24,361 bases of DNA from positions 1-24,361 of the forward strand of contig DKQZ01000049.1 of NCBI GenBank assembly GCA_002471975.1, read 5' to 3'. Source of the DNA: Dialister sp. UBA7295 (GTDB lineage: Bacteria; Bacillota; Negativicutes; Veillonellales; Dialisteraceae). How positions within the stretch are numbered: the stretch's first letter is position 1; each line of letters starts with the position of its first letter. A program made the position numbers and the translations under genes. The notes under the pieces are model-generated. The model was not told the origin of the DNA. It saw only the letters and a program-made list of their open reading frames with translations, and searched no databases. Of this stretch, positions 6,566 through 13,728 are shown piece after piece.

Positions 6566-7390
6566 ATGAAATCTTTCAAGAAGACCATTCTTGCTTTTGC
6601 CGCCCTTTTGGCTATTTCCGTGCCTTCCGCCTTCGCCTGCACCCTTTGGGGTGCCAATGGAAGTGAAGTAGAAGGAGGAGGGACCATTCTCGTAAAGAAT
6701 CGGGACTGGGTGCCCCAGTACCAGGAAATGAAGTATGACAAAGGGGAGAAATACCGGTATTACGGTCTTTACGGGGGAGACGAAAAGAAAATGTTCCTCC
6801 GCGGCGGGGTCAATGAAAAAGGACTTGCCGTCTTCTCGGCGGCTGCCAGCGTGATCCCGAGAAAAGAAAGAAGGGAAATGGGACATTCGAAGAAAAGCGC
6901 TCTCCGCGAAATCCTCGGTTCCTGCGCCACGGTAGAAGAAGCGCTGGAAAAGACAGCGTATTTCAAAGGACCCAAATTCCTCATGATCGGCGACGCCCGT
7001 TCCCTGGTCTATGTGGAAATAGGGGCTGACGGCGCCTATCAGATCAAAAGGGTGGAAAACGGGACTCTCGCCCATACGAACCACTACCTTTCCCCGGACT
7101 TCGGCGCATTGAACAGAAGACTCCGTCCCTCCACCACGAAACGCCTTTCCCGTATTTCCGAACTTCTTTCTGAAAGCCATGAACCCTGGGCCCTCTGGGA
7201 CATGACCGCCTTCGGCGCTGATCCCGTCCTCTGGCGGAAAGGAGAAAAAGTGGAAACCCTCGCCACTATCGGCGTGTGGCTCCATGAAGACGCATTGCCC
7301 GATATTTACGTGAAAGTTCGCTACAACCCCTGGGACGAAAAAGAAGACGTCTACGAACTGGAAGGAAAAGATTTATTTCCTGCGGAATGA
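6566..7390 (+). CDS. Exported Ntn-type amide hydrolase (C45 / linear amide C-N hydrolase-like)
   Basis: A signal peptide covers residues 1-24 and ends in SAFA, with cysteine 25 as the next residue. In Ntn hydrolases of the acyltransferase/choloylglycine-hydrolase superfamily the mature N-terminal cysteine is the nucleophile, and CTLWG followed by NRDW (45-48) fits this pattern. I infer that signal peptidase cleavage itself exposes the catalytic cysteine. The lipoprotein alternative is weaker because position -3 is Ala rather than Leu. The substrate is unknown; acyl-amino acids or other linear amides are possible. The protein has 274 aa and the SD AAGGAGG ends four bases before the ATG. It probably acts in the periplasm. 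Confidence 0.75.
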   Translation: MKSFKKTILAFAALLAISVPSAFACTLWGANGSEVEGGGTILVKNRDWVPQYQEMKYDKGEKYRYYGLYGGDEKKMFLRGGVNEKGLAVFSAAASVIPRKERREMGHSKKSALREILGSCATVEEALEKTAYFKGPKFLMIGDARSLVYVEIGADGAYQIKRVENGTLAHTNHYLSPDFGALNRRLRPSTTKRLSRISELLSESHEPWALWDMTAFGADPVLWRKGEKVETLATIGVWLHEDALPDIYVKVRYNPWDEKEDVYELEGKDLFPAE

Positions 7391-7446
7391 GATTCTTTCG
7401 GACCTGTGATAAAATAAAGAAAAACATATTTTAAATGGAGGATATG

Positions 7447-7989
7447 ATGGACGCAATTACCTGCCTCATTTCAAGAAGAAGCATCAGAGAATATACAGCA
7501 GAAAAGCTGACCGAAACGGATATCGAAAACGTAGTGGAAATGGCCCAGATGGCCTCCTGCTGGGAAAACACCCAGCCCATCCGCTATGTAGCCATCCTGG
7601 ATGAAGACCTGAAAAACCGGATTGCCGACGAAGCCGCGAAGAAATACCCCTGGAACCGGGAAAATATCCATGCCGCCCCGGCCCTGGTCATTCTCTGCTG
7701 TATCAAAGGCCTCTCGGGCTATGAACCGGACGGAAAACCATCCACGAAAAAAGGCACCCACTGGCAGTCCTTTGACGCCGGCGTGGCGTCGGCTCATTTC
7801 TGCCTCGCCGCCACAGCTCTGGGACTGGGGACTCTCATCATGGGACGATATGAAGAAGATAAAATCAAGGAAATACTGGACCTCCCCGAAAATTACGACG
7901 TCTCCGCATTAATCGCCATCGGCCACCCCGAAGTCATTCCGGCAGCCAACGAAAGAAAACCGCTCTCTGAAGTGCTTTGCTTTAAGTAA
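7447..7989 (+). CDS. Nitroreductase-family FMN oxidoreductase
   Basis: This is a small flavoprotein of the nitroreductase fold; relatives reduce nitro compounds, quinones or flavins with NAD(P)H. The FMN-phosphate motif SRRSIREY is near the N-terminus, and the HFCLAATALGLGTLIMG stretch of the second half is conserved in the family. The 180-aa length is typical of compact members, which are usually dimers. The start was chosen at the second of two adjacent ATGs (7444 and 7447), giving five bases after GGAGG; the ATG at 7435 overlaps that Shine-Dalgarno and is rejected. Physiological substrate unknown. A GATAAAAT -10-like stretch lies just upstream. Confidence 0.88.
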   Translation: MDAITCLISRRSIREYTAEKLTETDIENVVEMAQMASCWENTQPIRYVAILDEDLKNRIADEAAKKYPWNRENIHAAPALVILCCIKGLSGYEPDGKPSTKKGTHWQSFDAGVASAHFCLAATALGLGTLIMGRYEEDKIKEILDLPENYDVSALIAIGHPEVIPAANERKPLSEVLCFK

Positions 7990-8076
7990 ACATTGTCCTG
8001 ATCATGACCTGAGTCAGTTACGGTATTCGTGAGTTAGCCCCGCCACGGCAAGCCCCGCTTGAGTCTTATTCGAAAT

Positions 8077-8104
8077 TTCGTGATTCGTGACTCGTGGTTC
8101 GTGA
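8077..8104. repeat. Heptamer array, (TTCGTGA)4
   Basis: Four consecutive units: TTCGTGA, TTCGTGA, CTCGTGG, TTCGTGA. A further TTCGTGA followed directly by GTTAGCC, the unit of the leuB array, lies at 8026-8039. Confidence 0.85.
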
Positions 8105-8108
8105 AGGT

Positions 8109-8136
8109 GGCAGCCCTGATGGGCTGCCGATTTTTT
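8109..8136 (+). terminator. Hairpin with T-run after the nitroreductase gene
   Basis: A perfect 8-bp stem GGCAGCCC/GGGCTGCC with TGAT loop (8109-8128), then GATTTTTT. It works on paper as an intrinsic terminator for the upstream gene, though it is also one of two related hairpin modules (see 8203-8220). Confidence 0.6.
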
Positions 8137-8164
8137 ATGGGAATGTACACAGGCGAGTGGAAAG

Positions 8165-8199
8165 CGGATTTCGGACTTCGGATTTGGGACTTCGGGAAG
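8165..8199. repeat. Heptamer array, (CGGATTT/CGGACTT)5
   Basis: Units CGGATTT, CGGACTT, CGGATTT, GGGACTT, CGGGAAG in exact period 7. Nearly the same array begins both copies of the duplicated repeat at 18761 and 19047. Confidence 0.85.
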
Positions 8200-8202
8200 G
8201 TG

Positions 8203-8220
8203 GCGCTGCTGATGCAGCGC
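8203..8220. repeat. Second TGAT-loop hairpin module
   Basis: GCGCTGC-TGAT-GCAGCGC, a perfect 7-bp stem. The flanks resemble those of 8109-8128 (GAAGGTGG before; ATTTATATGGG and a GTA-ACAG-CGAGT series after), but the stem differs and stays paired. Confidence 0.7.
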
Positions 8221-8340
8221 GAAATTTATATGGGGACTGTATACAGACGAGTTTGAAAATCTCGTACAAGTCGAAAATCATCTGCCCCCTTGGCCAGGGG
8301 GCGGCGAGCGGAGCGAGCAGGGGGGTACTATCGCTGCACA

Positions 8341-8571
8341 GCACATATGAGGCTGACTGATGAAAGGTACCAGAGATCATTGACTCTATCGGAAAAAGCG
8401 GGCCCTCCTCGATAGGAGGGCTCCGCGAAGCGGTGGGAGGACGAACTTGTCGAAACCATTCATGGCTGTATCGACGGAAAACGTTCAGAATGATAATCGC
8501 CAGGAACTATGATTACGTAACGCATGAAGCTTCTGTGAAACCTGGTATTCTAGCGATAGATAGCCCCCTTC
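8341..8571. repeat. Long diverged direct repeat, copy A
   Basis: It shares GCACATA-GAGGCT, GATCATTGACTCTATCGG, GAAGCGGTGGGAGG, GGCTGTATCGACGGAAAA and a GATAGA-AGCCCC end with copy B at 8756-9077. It contains a CCCTCC/GGAGGG hairpin and a CCGC-GAA-GCGG hairpin. Confidence 0.8.
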
Positions 8572-8604
8572 ACCGCCTTTGGCGGAGCTTCCCCCGATGG
8601 GGGC
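8571..8604. repeat. Degenerate copy of the dispersed hairpin repeat
   Basis: It has the same plan as 1766-1801 and 8655-8691: CACC, a 5-bp hairpin, GGAGCT and a second C/G-rich hairpin. The first stem is CCGCC-TTT-GGCGG instead of CCGGC-TTC-GCCGG, and the second is CCCCC-GAT-GGGGG. Both stems remain perfectly paired despite the changes. Confidence 0.6.
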
Positions 8605-8645
8605 AGGACATTATCGAGGGCACCATTTTTTAGACATAGTGCCGT

Positions 8646-8759
8646 TCGTCCCCTCACCGGCTTCGCCGGAGCTCCCCTTTCGAGGGGGCCTTTTCGCGTA
8701 CCGTTTTCGTCAATTCCGAAGAAAACCGTACGGCATAAGTCTCATTTTCTCCACGGCAC
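8646..8759. repeat. Dispersed hairpin repeat, uninterrupted copy
   Basis: This matches the flanks of the IS: TCGTCCCCT (8646-8654) equals positions 1-9, and 8655-8759 matches 1766-1871. It supplies the empty target site from which the IS ends were inferred. Confidence 0.85.
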
Positions 8760-9077
8760 ATACGAGGCTCATTGCCAAAAGTTACCAGGGATCATTGACT
8801 CTATCGGAAAAAGCGTGGCCCTCCTCTCAGCCTCCCCGAAGTTCGGGCAGTCGCCGAAGGCGACGGAGGGGCTGTACTATCGTACAAGTCGAAAATAAGA
8901 TAAAAGGTACAAGCATCTCGGAGGGCTCCAAGTGAAGCGGTGGGAGGGAACAAGTCGAAAAGATTCAAGGCTGTATCGACGGAAAAAGATCAGAATGATA
9001 GTTACTAAGGGATTCATTGTTACGTAATGCATGAAACTTTCGAATCACTTCCCGTTTATGTGATAGACAGCCCCTTC
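8756..9077. repeat. Long diverged direct repeat, copy B
   Basis: The partner of 8341-8571, longer by about 90 bases. The extra part holds a nested structure around 8825-8876: hairpins CCCGAA-G-TTCGGG and GTCGCC-GAA-GGCGAC enclosed by an outer CAGCC/GGCTG stem. No coding capacity is seen. Confidence 0.75.
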
Positions 9078-9424
9078 CGCGCCGAAGGAGATCTAGTGGG
9101 TCCATGACAGGTCAAAAGGGGATTGAAAGAAAGGGCCCATAAAAATTTCCACTGTATGAGACTTACGATATATGATAAAATATGAAAAATATTAAATTAA
9201 TTTTGGGAGAGGAAAGTATGGATCTGATTTCTATCGTGGTGCCTATGGCTATAACGGATAATCTTCCTGTCGGTGTAAGTCTGCCGAAAAAATCGGGGGG
9301 GGGTAGCGCATAACTTTTCCTCTGCCCTCTATGGGAGAAAATCAGAATTTCATGGCAGCCGGACTTCTACAAGTGACTATCTGCGGGATGGGCTGTCTTT
9401 ATTGTTCGAATTCAATAAAAAAGA

Positions 9425-9443
9425 GGCAGACTGTGAGTCTGCC
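9425..9443. repeat. Perfect 8-bp hairpin in the GT2 remnant
   Basis: GGCAGACT-GTG-AGTCTGCC. On the minus strand it is followed by TCTTTTTT, so it would terminate transcription coming from the right. No minus-strand gene nearby needs it. Confidence 0.5.
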
Positions 9444-9445
9444 AT

Positions 9446-9505
9446 AAAAAGGCGTGTGAAACGAGCCGGATCTTCGGTACGTTCTGTGTTCACAAGCCTT
9501 TTTTA
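9446..9505 (+). terminator. Terminator-like hairpin ahead of the glycan operon
   Basis: AAAAAGGC-TGTGAA on the left pairs with TTCACA-GCCTTTTT on the right across one internal mismatch, and a T-run ends at 9505, about 43 bases before the operon start. It may act as an attenuator, or mark the end of a transcript crossing the dead GT2 gene. Confidence 0.55.
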
Positions 9506-9547
9506 TCGTGCAATGAACATTGCCTTCGGGAAGGAGGCAGTGATTCC

Positions 9548-10672
9548 GTGAATTACGATAAAGTCATCATTGGTGCGGGACTTTATGGTCTCTATGCTGC
9601 TTTGCAGAGTGCCAGGCAGGATGAAAGGCAGCGGATTCTGGTTCTGGAAAAGGACAGCGCTCCTTTTATGCGGGCCACTTTTATCAATCAGGCCAGAGTA
9701 CATATGGGCTATCACTATCCCCGTTCCCTTTCTACGGCTTCCAAGTCAGCCCATTATTTCAAGCGGTTTATGCATGACTTCGCTTTCTGCTGTCTCACGA
9801 CTTTTGATCAGGTCTATGCGACAAGCAGTCAGTTTTCCTGGACCAATGCCGAGGAGTTCAGGAAATTCTGCTGGGCAGCAGGGATTCGGTGTGATGATAT
9901 CAGCCCAACGAAATATTTCCGCCCTGGCATGTGCGATGGCACTTTTCTGACGGAGGAATATACCTATGATGCCCATATCCTTCGGGATTATCTGCTATCT
10001 GAAATTTCCAATTATCCCGGGATCGAAATCGGTTATGGCGTAAGGCCGGAAATGATTGAGCAAAAGGGAAATGTGTACAGCATCAGGATTGGAAATGATG
10101 AAATCTGCACACCCTACCTTTTGAATGCCACTTATGCAAGTACCAATGAAATCAATACCATGCTGGGCTTTGAACCTTTCAAGATCAAGTATGAACTTTG
10201 TGAAATCATCCTTTGTACGGTCAATGATGCACTTCGGAATGTCGGACTGACTGTGATGGATGGGCCCTTTTTCTCCATTATGCCCTTCGGCAAAACAGGT
10301 TATCACTCATTGACTTCCGTCACTTTTACCCCTCATGTGACCAGTTATGATACACTGCCGACTTTTGACTGTCAGAAAGCTTCCAACGGTTATTGCTGCC
10401 CAGAATGTCTGGGCAACTGCAATGAATGTCCGGCGAAACCAAAGAGTGCCTGGCCCTATATGAGCAGCCTGGCAAGGAAATACATGAGGCCGGAGTATGA
10501 ATTCCACTACGATCATTCCCTGTTTTCCATGAAGCCAATCCTTAAAGCTTCGGAAATAGATGATTCCCGGCCCACCGTTGTCCGAGTCTTTTCCACGAAT
10601 CCGACTTATGTCGCGGTTTTATCAGGCAAAATCAATACGGTCTATGATCTGGATGAGGTGCTGTCAATATGA
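9548..10672 (+). CDS. FAD-dependent oxidoreductase (DAO-like) of the glycan operon
   Basis: The N-terminal Rossmann motif IGAGLYGLYAAL has G9, G11 and G14, and E34 lies at the end of the second strand, as in FAD enzymes of the D-amino-acid-oxidase type. NQARVHMGYHYPRS (47-60) is also typical of DAO-like proteins. Unusual is a cysteine cluster, C275, C283, C284, C287, C291 and C294, looking like an inserted zinc or Fe-S site. The reaction is unknown; oxidation of a sugar or amino-sugar is an inference from the operon. The protein has 374 aa. The start is GTG with GGAAGGAGG upstream; the next gene overlaps by ATGA, so translation is coupled. Confidence 0.8.
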   Translation: MNYDKVIIGAGLYGLYAALQSARQDERQRILVLEKDSAPFMRATFINQARVHMGYHYPRSLSTASKSAHYFKRFMHDFAFCCLTTFDQVYATSSQFSWTNAEEFRKFCWAAGIRCDDISPTKYFRPGMCDGTFLTEEYTYDAHILRDYLLSEISNYPGIEIGYGVRPEMIEQKGNVYSIRIGNDEICTPYLLNATYASTNEINTMLGFEPFKIKYELCEIILCTVNDALRNVGLTVMDGPFFSIMPFGKTGYHSLTSVTFTPHVTSYDTLPTFDCQKASNGYCCPECLGNCNECPAKPKSAWPYMSSLARKYMRPEYEFHYDHSLFSMKPILKASEIDDSRPTVVRVFSTNPTYVAVLSGKINTVYDLDEVLSI

Positions 10673-11592
10673 AAGAAAAGAATTTCGTTTCCGCAGTAGT
10701 TTATGCACGAAACTGTGAGACAAATATTAAGCCGTTTCTGACCCATATCTGCGATTATCTCGATTCCAATTTCCTGAATTATGAAGTGGTATGTGTCAAT
10801 GATGCGTCAGAAGATAAGACGGCAGAAGAAATAAAATCTTTCGCTTCAGAAGGGCATGGGACAGTCACCCTGCTCACCATGAGCTATTTCCAGGGACTCG
10901 AACTGGCCATGGATGCCGGTGTCGATCTGGCTATAGGCGATTTTGTATATGAATTTGACAGTACCATTCTTTCCTGGGGAGAAGGGCTGCTGCGAAAAGT
11001 TTATGATCACTCTCTAACCGGATTTGACATCGTTTCAGCCTGCCCTGAAAACAGCGGGCATAAGGAAGCAGCTCTCTTTTATCAACTGTATAACAAGTAT
11101 TCCCGTTCGCAGTATAAAATCCGTACTGAAAGTTTCCGTCTGTTGTCCCGCCGGGCTATCAACAGAGTCCGTGCCATGAGTCGTACATTACCCTATCGTA
11201 AAGCAGTCTATGCAAATTGCGGCCTCAAGACAGACGCTATCATGTATGCTCCTCTCTGCCCGATTCCAAAGGCAACTGATGTGGAACGAACTAAACAGAA
11301 AGAAATCGCTGTAGACGCATTAATCCTGTATACAGATACTTTTTATCGTCTATCCCTTGGCTTTTCAATTTTCATGATGCTTGTGGCGATACTGACGGGC
11401 CTTTATACGGTAGTACTTTACCTCACGGCTCATCCTGTAGCCGGGTGGACGACCACCATGTTATTTCTGGCGGTAGGATTCTTTGTACTGATTTTGACAT
11501 TAACCATCGCTATTCGCTATCTGTCACTGATTTTAAAAACAGTCTTTACCAGACAGAAATATGTGGTGGAATCCATCGATAAATTATCATGA
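10669..11592 (+). CDS. GT2 glycosyltransferase with C-terminal membrane helices (GtrB/DPM1-like)
   Basis: This is probably a polyprenyl-phosphate glycosyltransferase loading a sugar onto undecaprenyl phosphate at the inner face of the membrane. The GT-A domain (1-210) has VVCVNDASEDKT, the equivalent of the nucleotide-binding strand, and FRLLSRRA, matching the DFRLMSR motif of the family. The usual DADLQD is replaced by EFDST (about 94-98), so metal binding may be weakened. Two hydrophobic helices (about 222-250 and 258-285) anchor it, as in GtrB. It has 307 aa. It overlaps the genes on both sides by four bases (ATGA). Confidence 0.85.
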   Translation: MKEKNFVSAVVYARNCETNIKPFLTHICDYLDSNFLNYEVVCVNDASEDKTAEEIKSFASEGHGTVTLLTMSYFQGLELAMDAGVDLAIGDFVYEFDSTILSWGEGLLRKVYDHSLTGFDIVSACPENSGHKEAALFYQLYNKYSRSQYKIRTESFRLLSRRAINRVRAMSRTLPYRKAVYANCGLKTDAIMYAPLCPIPKATDVERTKQKEIAVDALILYTDTFYRLSLGFSIFMMLVAILTGLYTVVLYLTAHPVAGWTTTMLFLAVGFFVLILTLTIAIRYLSLILKTVFTRQKYVVESIDKLS

Positions 11593-11978
11593 AGATATTA
11601 AATAACCGGCTCGCTGAAATCATTCGGTTCTGTATCGCAGGGGGCATAGGGTTTATCGTTGATTATGGCGTTCTCTACCTTGCCACAGAATATCTGGGGA
11701 TACCGTATCTCGTTTCTGCAGCTATATCATTTACACTGGCAGTCATACTGAACTACTGGCTTTGCCTCGTTTTCGTTTTCAAATCATCCGGCAGGCAGAC
11801 TGTAAAACAGATACTCGCATTCTTCATCGTCAGTGTGATCGGCCTGGGACTGAACCAGCTTTGCATGTGGTTCCTCGTAGAGCAATGCGGACTGTGGTAT
11901 ATGATTGCAAAATTGGTGGCAACAGCAATAGTAACAATCTGGAATTATGTGATGAAACGAATCACCATAAAAAGCTGA
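11589..11978 (+). CDS. GtrA-family membrane protein
   Basis: A small protein of 129 aa with four predicted membrane helices and the GtrA start pattern EIIRFCIAGGIGFIVDYGVLY. GtrA proteins are thought to flip undecaprenyl-phosphate-linked sugars across the membrane for a periplasmic transferase. It sits directly after a GtrB-like enzyme with an ATGA overlap, the usual GtrA/GtrB pairing. The end VTIWNYVMKRITIK is typical of the family. Confidence 0.9.
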   Translation: MKILNNRLAEIIRFCIAGGIGFIVDYGVLYLATEYLGIPYLVSAAISFTLAVILNYWLCLVFVFKSSGRQTVKQILAFFIVSVIGLGLNQLCMWFLVEQCGLWYMIAKLVATAIVTIWNYVMKRITIKS

Positions 11979-12004
11979 TGATTGAAATAAAAGGAGTTTC
12001 CACG

Positions 12005-12943
12005 ATGACTAAATTCTTGGTAGGATCAACAGGTTTTGTCGGGCAGAACATTGCCAGTGCGACGGATTTTGATGGCTTGTTCCATTCCACAAACATTACT
12101 GATGCCTATGGCGCTAAACCGGATTTGCTCGTTTATGCAGGAGTCAGGGCTGAAAAGTTCCTGGCGAATCGGGATGTCAATGCCGATTGGGCTGAAGTGA
12201 GCAAAGCAGTAGAAAATATACGTCAGATTGCACCCCGGCAGCTTGTACTTATTTCCACAATCGATGTATGGAAAGATCCTGTCAGGGTCTATGAGGATGA
12301 CGCCGTCACTACCGAAGGACTTCATCCTTATGGCCTGAATCGATATAAACTGGAGCTGGCTGTCCGTGAACTGGTGCCGGACTGCCTGATTGTTCGCTTG
12401 CCGGCACTTTACGGGAAAGGCCTCAAAAAGAATTTTCTCTATGATATGATGACGCTTGTTCCATCGATGCTTAAGAATGAAAAATATCAGGAGTTGAGTA
12501 GCGAATCAGTACTTATTTCGAAAAGTTATACTCCGCAGAACAATGGCTTTTGGAAATGTCTCTATAAATCCGGGGATCCAACCAATGCGGAATTGAAGAA
12601 AGAGTTTGAAAATCTTGGCTTTACTTCTTTAGCATTTACAGACAGTCGGGCTCAATACCAATTTTATAATTTGTCTCATTTATGGAAAGATATTCAGTTT
12701 GCTCTGGATCATCATATCCGTTTGCTTCATTTGGCAACAGAACCGGTTAAAGCTGCCGAGATATTCAAGTATGTATATGGGAAAGAATTTACTAATCAAT
12801 TATCTGGTCCGGTTCCCTGCTATGATTATCGGACCCGGTATGCGTCAGGCTTTGGTGGCAGGGACGGTTACATAGAAAATAAAGAGTCCGTTTTAGCTGG
12901 GATTCTTGGTTTTGTAAAATCACAGGGAGGTAAAGAGTCATGA
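12005..12943 (+). CDS. NAD(P)-dependent SDR-type sugar epimerase/reductase
   Basis: An extended short-chain dehydrogenase, 312 aa. The Rossmann motif GSTGFVGQN (7-15) is close to the start, and the catalytic pair YGLNRYK (YxxxK) follows a strand ending LISTIDVW in which S/T residues supply the third catalytic group. Relatives act on nucleotide sugars as epimerases, dehydratases or dTDP-4-dehydrorhamnose reductase-like enzymes; the sugar here is unknown. The start was chosen at 12005, eight bases after AAGGAG. A longer upstream in-frame extension would overlap most of gtrA and is rejected. It lies 26 bases after the GtrA gene and overlaps the next gene by ATGA. Confidence 0.85.
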   Translation: MTKFLVGSTGFVGQNIASATDFDGLFHSTNITDAYGAKPDLLVYAGVRAEKFLANRDVNADWAEVSKAVENIRQIAPRQLVLISTIDVWKDPVRVYEDDAVTTEGLHPYGLNRYKLELAVRELVPDCLIVRLPALYGKGLKKNFLYDMMTLVPSMLKNEKYQELSSESVLISKSYTPQNNGFWKCLYKSGDPTNAELKKEFENLGFTSLAFTDSRAQYQFYNLSHLWKDIQFALDHHIRLLHLATEPVKAAEIFKYVYGKEFTNQLSGPVPCYDYRTRYASGFGGRDGYIENKESVLAGILGFVKSQGGKES

Positions 12944-13728
12944 AGCTGGCAGCATCAAATATTGGATGGCTGGCAAAGGATGATCATGAAGTATTGTCCT
13001 TCCTGCAGGCTCAGGGATTTTCAGGACTCGAAGTGGCTCCCGGCCGTGTGGTAGAGGGGAATCCATACGACCATTGGCAGGAAGCATCTGATTTCGCAAA
13101 GAAAGTTCATCGGGATTTTGGATTGAAAATCGCCTCCATGCAGTCCATCTGGTTTGGTCGACAGGAAAATATATTTCGCAGCAAAGAGGAACGGGAAACT
13201 CTTTTGAAAGTAACTTTCAAAGCTATCGATTTTGCTTCGGCTATGGAATGTACCAATCTTGTTTTCGGCTGCCCGGGACAGAGAAATATGGAACCTCTGG
13301 GACAGGAAGAAATAGCAAAAGAATTTTTTCTTAAAATTGGTGATTATGCAGCTTCTCATGGTGTGGTTTTTGCGCTGGAAGCGAATCCGCCTATTTATCA
13401 TACCAATTTTATGAATCATACAAAGGATGTGCTGGAATGGGCATCCATGCTGAATCATCCGGGAATTGCAGTCAATCTGGATATTGGGACTATGGTAGAA
13501 AATAAGGAATCTGCAGAGCTCCTTCAGGGGAAAGTCAATCTGATTCATCATGTTCATTTAAGTCATCCTTACCTGGAACCAGTGCCTGCTTTGGAACTGC
13601 ATAACGAAGTCAAAGAAGGGCTTCAGGCAGAAAATTATAAAAATTATGTATCTCTGGAAATGAAGGCTGGAGATTTGATAGTTTGGAAAAAATCTGCTGC
13701 TTACCTTGCGGAGGTATTTCAGAAATGA
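12940..13728 (+). CDS. Sugar phosphate isomerase/epimerase-like TIM barrel
   Basis: A 262-aa protein of the xylose-isomerase-like / AP-endonuclease-2 TIM barrel family. The expected metal ligands are in order: E147 in FALEANPP, D181 in NLDIGTM, H206 in HHVHLSHP and E240 in SLEM. Members isomerise or epimerise free sugars, inositols or sugar phosphates. Together with the SDR before it, it probably builds or converts an unusual sugar for the glycosyltransferases. It overlaps both neighbours by four bases. Confidence 0.85.
   Translation: MKLAASNIGWLAKDDHEVLSFLQAQGFSGLEVAPGRVVEGNPYDHWQEASDFAKKVHRDFGLKIASMQSIWFGRQENIFRSKEERETLLKVTFKAIDFASAMECTNLVFGCPGQRNMEPLGQEEIAKEFFLKIGDYAASHGVVFALEANPPIYHTNFMNHTKDVLEWASMLNHPGIAVNLDIGTMVENKESAELLQGKVNLIHHVHLSHPYLEPVPALELHNEVKEGLQAENYKNYVSLEMKAGDLIVWKKSAAYLAEVFQK

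Larger units (their letters stand above)
8026..9077. repeat. Gene-free mosaic of hairpins and repeats
   Basis: The 1.2-kb interval between the nitroreductase gene and the GT2 remnant holds no convincing gene. It is made of period-7 arrays, short perfect hairpins, one full and one degenerate copy of the dispersed hairpin repeat, and two long diverged direct repeats. The phrase GTACAAGTCGAAAAT recurs at 8265-8279 and 8882-8896. It looks like an accumulation site for mobile or self-propagating small elements. Confidence 0.75.
9218..9551 (+). pseudogene. Decayed GtrB/DPM1-like GT2 glycosyltransferase, frameshifted and truncated
   Basis: An ATG at 9218, with GGGAGAGG upstream, opens with MDLISIVVPM, the usual start of a GT2 glycosyltransferase, and stops after 31 codons. 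A G9 tract lies at 9295-9303. Reading on one frame earlier gives about 83 open codons ending at 9551, with recognisable GT2 pieces: EADCESAIKRRVKRAG, then SLFYRAMN and VIP. These correspond to the middle of polyprenyl-phosphate glycosyltransferases, before the GDFRL motif. The region of the usual acidic DxD motif is missing and the C-terminal half is absent. The final TGA overlaps the GTG start of the next gene by four bases. I read it as a remnant of an older first gene of the glycan operon. Confidence 0.7.

Noticed and set aside
8059..8935. Short plus-strand open frames in the repeat mosaic
   Set aside because: They cross hairpins and heptamer arrays, lack Shine-Dalgarno sites and have low-complexity translations.
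11762..12004. Upstream extension of the SDR gene
   Set aside because: It lies within the GtrA gene in another frame; AAGGAG at 11991 and the Rossmann motif place the start at 12005.
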